Part shown: positions 59,520 through 64,000 of the stretch, in pieces
Numbering within the stretch: the stretch's first letter is position 1
How the letters are laid out: each line of letters opens with the position of its first letter
Assembly (NCBI GenBank): GCA_001939145.1
Contig: LSRX01000262.1
Span: forward strand, 39,764 to 103,763
DNA from: Symbiodinium microadriaticum
Lineage: Eukaryota; Sar; Dinophyceae; Suessiales; Symbiodiniaceae
DNA: 64,000 nucleotides
Direction of reading: 5' to 3'
The notes under the pieces: model-generated
The model's input: the letters and a program-made list of their open reading frames with translations, nothing else
Database searches by the model: none
What the model was told of the DNA's origin: nothing
Position numbers and translations under genes: made by a program

Positions 59520-59864
59520 TCAACGCATGTGTTCAGAGGCTATAGCTATAAGCAGTAGAATCAGTAGAAGGCCAACACCCCACCGTAGAGAAGCCGGGCG
59601 ACTTTGCTCCTCTTTGGTGACTTCCAAACCAGCCCTGCCAATGCCAACTCCTCGATGCTTTCCGAGCGGAGGCCCCTCGCAAAACTTAGCCACGAAGGGG
59701 ACGCAGGAACTGCCAGGGTGCATGGAAACAGCTGCACTCCACAGCGTGGGGAGACCGAGCCCGCAAAGCAGCAGGGCCACAGCAGCTCTGCTGCGCCGCC
59801 TTCGGCGCATGCCAACTTTGGAACCATCCATTTCTTCCTTCCCGGATCTCCTCAAGACTGCCAA
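59520..59864 (-). CDS. possible small membrane protein ORF
   Basis: ATG ORF of 114 codons with a basic N-terminus (RRRRR), a hydrophobic segment (AAVALLLCGLGL) and a second near the C-terminus (GVGLLLILLLIAIA). It lies between two unassigned exons on the same strand. Overlapping frames are also open, so the call is weak. Confidence 0.25.
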   Translation of the reverse strand: MAVLRRSGKEEMDGSKVGMRRRRRSRAAVALLLCGLGLPTLWSAAVSMHPGSSCVPFVAKFCEGPPLGKHRGVGIGRAGLEVTKEEQSRPASLRWGVGLLLILLLIAIASEHMR

Positions 59865-60217
59865 GGGGACGGCAGATCAGAGATGAAAGCAAACCCTGCA
59901 CGCCCTGGCTCGAACATCTCGAATTCTGCAGCACGCTTGCTGGGTCTATCCTGAGCCTGCAAGCTGCGGACCACAAACTCCTCTCTCTACAAGCGAAGCC
60001 CCGAACCCTGGAGTTTCACCTGCCATCTCATGCCGAAGGAAGCCAATGAAGACAGAGGGAGGGAGGGAGGGAGGTGACTGCGTGAACCCTGTTAGAGCGA
60101 ACATGTTCACTTTCCTAAACCCTAAACCCTGAACTCCTGAACCGCTGGGCTTAGGGCCTATAGCGTTAACAATTTAGAATGTATAATGCTTACCCACATC
60201 CCCTTACCATTTCAAGC

Positions 60218-60265
60218 CTCGTCGTGCACACGCTGCAACACTGCGGCGCTGTCTTCGTCGCCCGC
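60218..60265 (-). CDS. unassigned exon upstream of helicase
   Basis: Reads AGDEDSAAVLQRVHDE, acceptor GGACAG, donor GAG|GC, phase 0 at both ends. GC3-rich. Confidence 0.55.
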
Positions 60266-60867
60266 CTGTCCGTTCTCACGTCAGACTCCAGGCGTTCAGG
60301 GTTTAGGGTTTCAGGGTTTAGGGTTTCGGGTTTCAGGGTTAGGGGGGTTTAGGGTTTAGGGGTTTAGGGGTTTAGGATTTTGGATTTCAGGCTTAGGGTT
60401 TAAGCGCTCAGCCCCGAAACCTCATAACCCGAAGTCCCAACCCTGGATGCTAAGTCCTCTTTCAGGAGATATCAGACAAGCAAACATCTCCACCTCCCTG
60501 CCCTTTTCCTGGTAATACCCACAGCATAAACCAACCACTCTCGTGAAGGGAAACCCAAAATCGGAACAGGGGCCTCAAATGGCACGTAAACCAAGGGATT
60601 TCAGCAAGGTTTCAGGTTTACCTGGACCCTAAAGAACCTACTTTCTTCGGGTTCCTGCTTCTCATTTGCATCTATATGTCCTTAGAAAGGTAGATATTCA
60701 GCGTCCAGGCAAGGTTTGGGGGTCTGTCTCACCAGGGTTTTGGGAATTTAAAACTTTAGAGTTCAGGCTCCAGATGGTATTCGCACCTACAGCCCTACTA
60801 TTGGGGTGTGCGGGCCCCATGGATTGAAATCTCAGGTCCTTACATGCCCTAGGAACGACCCCTGCGC

Positions 60868-60915
60868 CTGTCGAAAGATGTCGCGGTAGCGCAAAGAGTG
60901 GTCAAGGTTAGCCGC
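60868..60915 (-). CDS. unassigned exon upstream of helicase
   Basis: Reads AANLDHSLRYRDIFRQ, acceptor TTCGAG, donor CAG|GC, phase 0 at both ends. In phase with the next exon. Confidence 0.55.
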
Positions 60916-61424
60916 CTCGAAGGTAAGACCTTTCAAGCTTGAGCTATTTTTGGGGCTTAGGGTTACTGGGTGTAGGGTTTAGCGCTGTAAAGTTTTAGGG
61001 TTATAGGGTTTTCAGATTCTAGGTTTCGGGGTTTTCGAGTTGTAGGGTTCAGGGTATGGCCTCCCAACAGGCCTTGCGTTGTTAAGACAGGAATCTTGGG
61101 GGTTTCTCCAAATGCTGCGAATCTGCTTCAAGGGTTCTACAGGGTTCTTGAACTATAGAGGAGATTGTGTACACAAACTTATAACTAATTAAACCATCTG
61201 ATGTGAAGGTTGTATAGGATTTTTTACGACAAGTCTTTGAAGGATTTCTTACTATTCGGGGAACCTTCGATCCGAGCTGTACCGAGGTAACAGAGATCTC
61301 TTAGCATGTCCATCTCGCAGAACCGCTCTGCTCGTCTGAGGGTTTCTGGTGAAACTTGTCAAACCTTCTCATAACCCTTTGGCCAAAGCCTGATAAGTGA
61401 TCAGCCCTAACCACCCACTTTCAA

Positions 61425-61530
61425 CAACCCTAAACCCTAAACCCTAAACTCTAAACCCAAACCCCAAAACCCTAAACTCTAAACCCAAAACCCAAAACCC
61501 TAAACTCTAAACCCTAAACTCCAAACCCTG
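61425..61530. repeat. CCCTAAA array
   Basis: Units of CCCTAAACTCTAAACCC just downstream of the unassigned exon at 61.6 kb. Confidence 0.8.
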
Positions 61531-61559
61531 AAACCCAGAGGTCGTCAAGAGCTCGAGCC

Positions 61560-61635
61560 GGGCCTATGCCACAGAGGAACGCCAACAGCGGCTCGTTCGC
61601 CGAGTTTACCGACTCAAGGCTGCGCCAAAGGTAGC
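61560..61635 (-). CDS. unassigned exon, possible opposite-strand alternative
   Basis: The minus strand reads [20 protein letters not shown]. The plus strand of the same DNA also has a GC3-rich frame ([20 protein letters not shown]) ending at AAAG|GT. I favour minus because all neighbours are on minus. The 3' end is not fixed. Confidence 0.4.
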
Positions 61636-61654
61636 CTCTTGGGATCAGGGCTCT

Positions 61655-61942
61655 TGGTGCCTATCTCTATCGATCTATCTTTATCTATGTTGGTCTACCC
61701 TATCTTTATCTGCATCGATCTATCTCTGTCTATCTTTATCTCACTATCTATCTATGTCTCTATCTATATCTATATCTATCTCTATCTGTATCTCTATCTC
61801 TATCTCTATCTATCCATCTATCTCTATCTCTAGCCCTATCTCTCTCGATCTATCCATCCACCCATCCATCCATCCATCCATCCATCCATCCATCCTCCAT
61901 CCATCCTTCATCCATCCTTCATCCATCCATCCATCCATCCAT

Positions 61943-61975
<33 letters not shown>

Positions 61976-62042
61976 TATCGATCCATCTATCTATCTATTT
62001 ATCCATCTACCTGTCTATCTATCGATCGATCTATCTATCCTG
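61655..62042. repeat. (ATCT)n then (ATCC)n microsatellite, about 390 bp
   Basis: Degenerate ATCT units to about 61850, then nearly pure CATC units (ATCCATCC) to about 61970, then ATCT again. The two phases abut without spacer. Confidence 0.95.
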
Positions 62043-62369
62043 ATTTGTGACGATTTGTGTGCAAAACACCCATGTCCTGATCCATGCTCTGCTTGTTTAT
62101 GAGGCCGATGCCCTCATGGGATCCAGACTCTGCAGGCTGGGTTGGGAGCCAAGCTAAAGGGGCCCTTATTCTCGACCCTGAGAATCGGATCCGTGTAAGA
62201 ACGACCTACTCTATTGCGGTTAAGACCACAATCTACATTCCTATAAGACCCTACGGCAACCCTGCAAAAAAAACACACACAGTCGTTCTAAACATTCAGG
62301 GCCCTTCTGGTAAAACCTGATTTAGTTAAAGTCCTACTACACCGGTAAAACTCACCACTCTCGGCCCCC

Positions 62370-62795
62370 CTATTACTACATAGGGAAACCCTAAACCCTA
62401 GAGCCTACAAGCCCTCGTTAAACCCTAGACCTCACAGACCGTAAGCCCTGAACCCACCAAGGCCCTGAACCCTAAACCCGTAAACCCCTAAACCCGTAAA
62501 CCCCTAAGCCCATAAACCCCCAGACCCTAAACCGTCAACCCCTAAACCCCTAAACCCTACACCCTCAACCCCTCAACCCCTAAACCCTAAACCCCTAAAC
62601 CTGAACCCTAAACCCCTAAACCCCTCAACCCTAAACCTAAACCCTAAACCCCTAAACCTAAACCCTAAACCCTAAACTTTACCCCTAAACCCCGCAACCC
62701 CTAAACCCCTAAACCTAACCCCTAAACCCTAAACCCTAAACCCCTAAACCCCTAAACCCCGAAACACCNCCTAAACCCCTAAACTCCCAAACCCT
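62370..62795. repeat. long CCCTAAA/CCCCTAAA array with one N
   Basis: About 55 units with insertions, mostly AAACCCCTAAACCC. Contains an N at 62769, so its length in the assembly may be wrong. Confidence 0.85.
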
Positions 62796-62841
62796 GGAAG
62801 CCTGACAGAGGCGCTGGGCCCAAAGGCGCGGGGCCGGGCGC

Positions 62842-62880
62842 CAAGGCTGCGACGCGATCGAGGTAAAGGCGGCAGTGGGA
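62842..62880 (-). CDS. unassigned exon near the CCCTAAA array
   Basis: Reads SHCRLYLDRVAAL, acceptor GAGCAG, donor TTG|GC, phase 0 at both ends. The same frame stays open and Pro-rich beyond the donor, so it may be longer. Confidence 0.45.
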
Positions 62881-62899
62881 CTGCTCCTCGAAGCTTCAA

Positions 62900-63590
62900 A
62901 GCGGGTTTTGGGGGGGGTTTTGGGAGGTTTTGGGGTTTTGCAGTTGAGGGTTTTGGGGTTTTAAGGGTTACAAATCGGCTGGGAGGTTTGGGATCAGGGT
63001 CAATATGCGTTTTATGAGGGCTCTGGAGGACTATTGTAGGTGTTTCGGCGGTTTGTGGAGGCGAGTGTAGACTTTTTGTCGGCATCTTCATTGGTTTCGG
63101 GATCGGGTTTAGTTCTTTCAGGGCTTCAGTTAAAATAGAAAGGGTTGTCGGGGCTTCGTCTTGTAGAAAGCCTTATGATAACTTCAAGGAACCCTTTTTG
63201 TGAGTAAGCCTTCTGGTAACCCCAAAAAGAAATCGATTCATAGCAGCAAAAAACGAACCGAATAATCCTCTGGAGTACTTTATGTACCAGAAAAGCATAA
63301 TTTCCAAGAGCACTAAAGATAAAAGCACCTTTACAGCATTTTACAGCAACCCCAGGATTAGGATCATTAGGATATCGGCATCTGGCCCTGAAGTGCCCGC
63401 GAAAGACTGCACGGCCCAAGTAGTCAGCAAATCTTAGGGATCGGGGTACTTAGGGTTTCGGGTTTCTGTGTTGGAGAAGGAGAGGGTAATTCAATCCAGT
63501 GCTTAGAGGAGCATGTGGTTCTCAAGTATTTGGACCCTTGCCTATGGTTCGGGATTGTGACGCTGAAGCTTTGATGCCTCCGTGCTTCGT
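62900..63590. other. no gene found
   Basis: G/T-rich telomere-like sequence to about 63100, then mixed sequence without GC3-biased frames. The 97-codon minus ORF here has poor codon bias and I reject it. Confidence 0.5.
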
Positions 63591-63713
63591 GCTTCGAGGA
63601 TGAGGGGACTAAGTAAGTACTGCGGGTTACACGTAGCGTCGTAAGTAGGATAACTTACCCCAATTAGGGGTACTACTTACAACCTCCTTACTATGTCCCC
63701 TGATCCTCCAAGT
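63591..63713. mobile_element. inverted-repeat element related to family B
   Basis: Left end CGAGGATGAGGGGACTAAG and right end TATGTCCCCTGATCCTCCAAG-like sequence form an imperfect hairpin of about 120 bp. Confidence 0.55.
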
Positions 63714-63964
63714 GCAACGGCACTGCGTTCGGAGGCGCGAGGGCGAACGAAATTGATGGCCCAATGGGCCCAAAACAGCACGTTTTTTGTGCTATCAGAG
63801 CGGCCCTACTACTTTGAATTTGGTTTTGGGGTATCGTTTCCATGTAAATACACTAAGCCACCCAAGCAACAGTGTTACGAATCATTGCCCCTGAACCTTC
63901 ACAGCCCATTCCCCTGGGGCCTAAGCCTTAAACTAAACTCTCAGAGTAAAAAGTCAACATTTTT

Positions 63965-64000
63965 TATGTAGAGAGAGAGTGTATATATATATATATATAT
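63965..64000. repeat. (GA)n(TA)n microsatellite cut by window end
   Basis: GAGAGAGAG then GTATATATAT to the last base. Confidence 0.9.

Noticed and set aside
61639-62050. ORFs rich in Ser, Ile, His and Pro
   Set aside because: Direct translation of ATCT/ATCC microsatellites.

Overview
The window looks like nuclear DNA of a dinoflagellate or a close alveolate relative. Three things point there. Degenerate plant-type telomere repeats (TTTAGGG/CCCTAAA) are scattered on both strands through nearly all non-coding DNA. Coding islands are tiny and GC3-rich. Almost every intron I could define by eye starts with GC (a few with GT or GA) and ends with AG. There is no operon, rRNA or tRNA gene that I can see. 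Nearly all ATG-to-stop ORFs longer than 60 codons are chance ORFs in repeats; the real coding sequence is hidden in exons of 24 to 128 nt, most too short to appear as ORFs.

Positions 162-47779 (minus strand): one giant gene for a cyclic-nucleotide-dependent protein kinase of the PKG type. I read 37 exons, 1953 nt (651 codons) in 47.6 kb, about 4% coding. In order they give an N-terminus beginning MGCGAS (a probable acylation signal), three cyclic-nucleotide-binding domains (exons 3-7, 10-18 and 19-25), and an AGC-type kinase domain (exons 27-37). The kinase continues off the left edge after the APE motif. Reading phase agrees at every junction. The introns (0.3-3 kb) are filled with telomere-like repeats, short inverted-repeat (MITE-like) elements, microsatellites and several coding-like islands that do not fit the kinase.

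Positions 47780-55468: mostly non-coding DNA holding a roughly 390-bp triplet-repeat tract, MITE copies and four isolated coding-like exons on the minus strand (51.5, 52.3, 53.4 and 54.0 kb) that I cannot assign to a family.

Positions 55469-58526 (minus strand): a compact superfamily 2 helicase gene with introns of about 90-100 nt, also GC-AG, ending in helicase-associated repeats. Further minus-strand exons at 59.3, 60.2, 60.9, 61.6 and 62.9 kb may be its 5' part or a separate upstream gene. The same region holds AT, CCCACA and GATA/GGAT microsatellites and a long CCCTAAA array (62.4-62.8 kb).

The most interesting results are the reconstructed 37-exon kinase gene, its dominance by GC donor sites, telomere repeats acting as intron filler (in one case flanked by a direct repeat that creates both splice sites), degenerate echoes of exons inside neighbouring introns, at least six MITE-like families, and a 95-bp exact repeat next to an N that looks like an assembly artefact. 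All splice sites were placed by eye and need transcript evidence.
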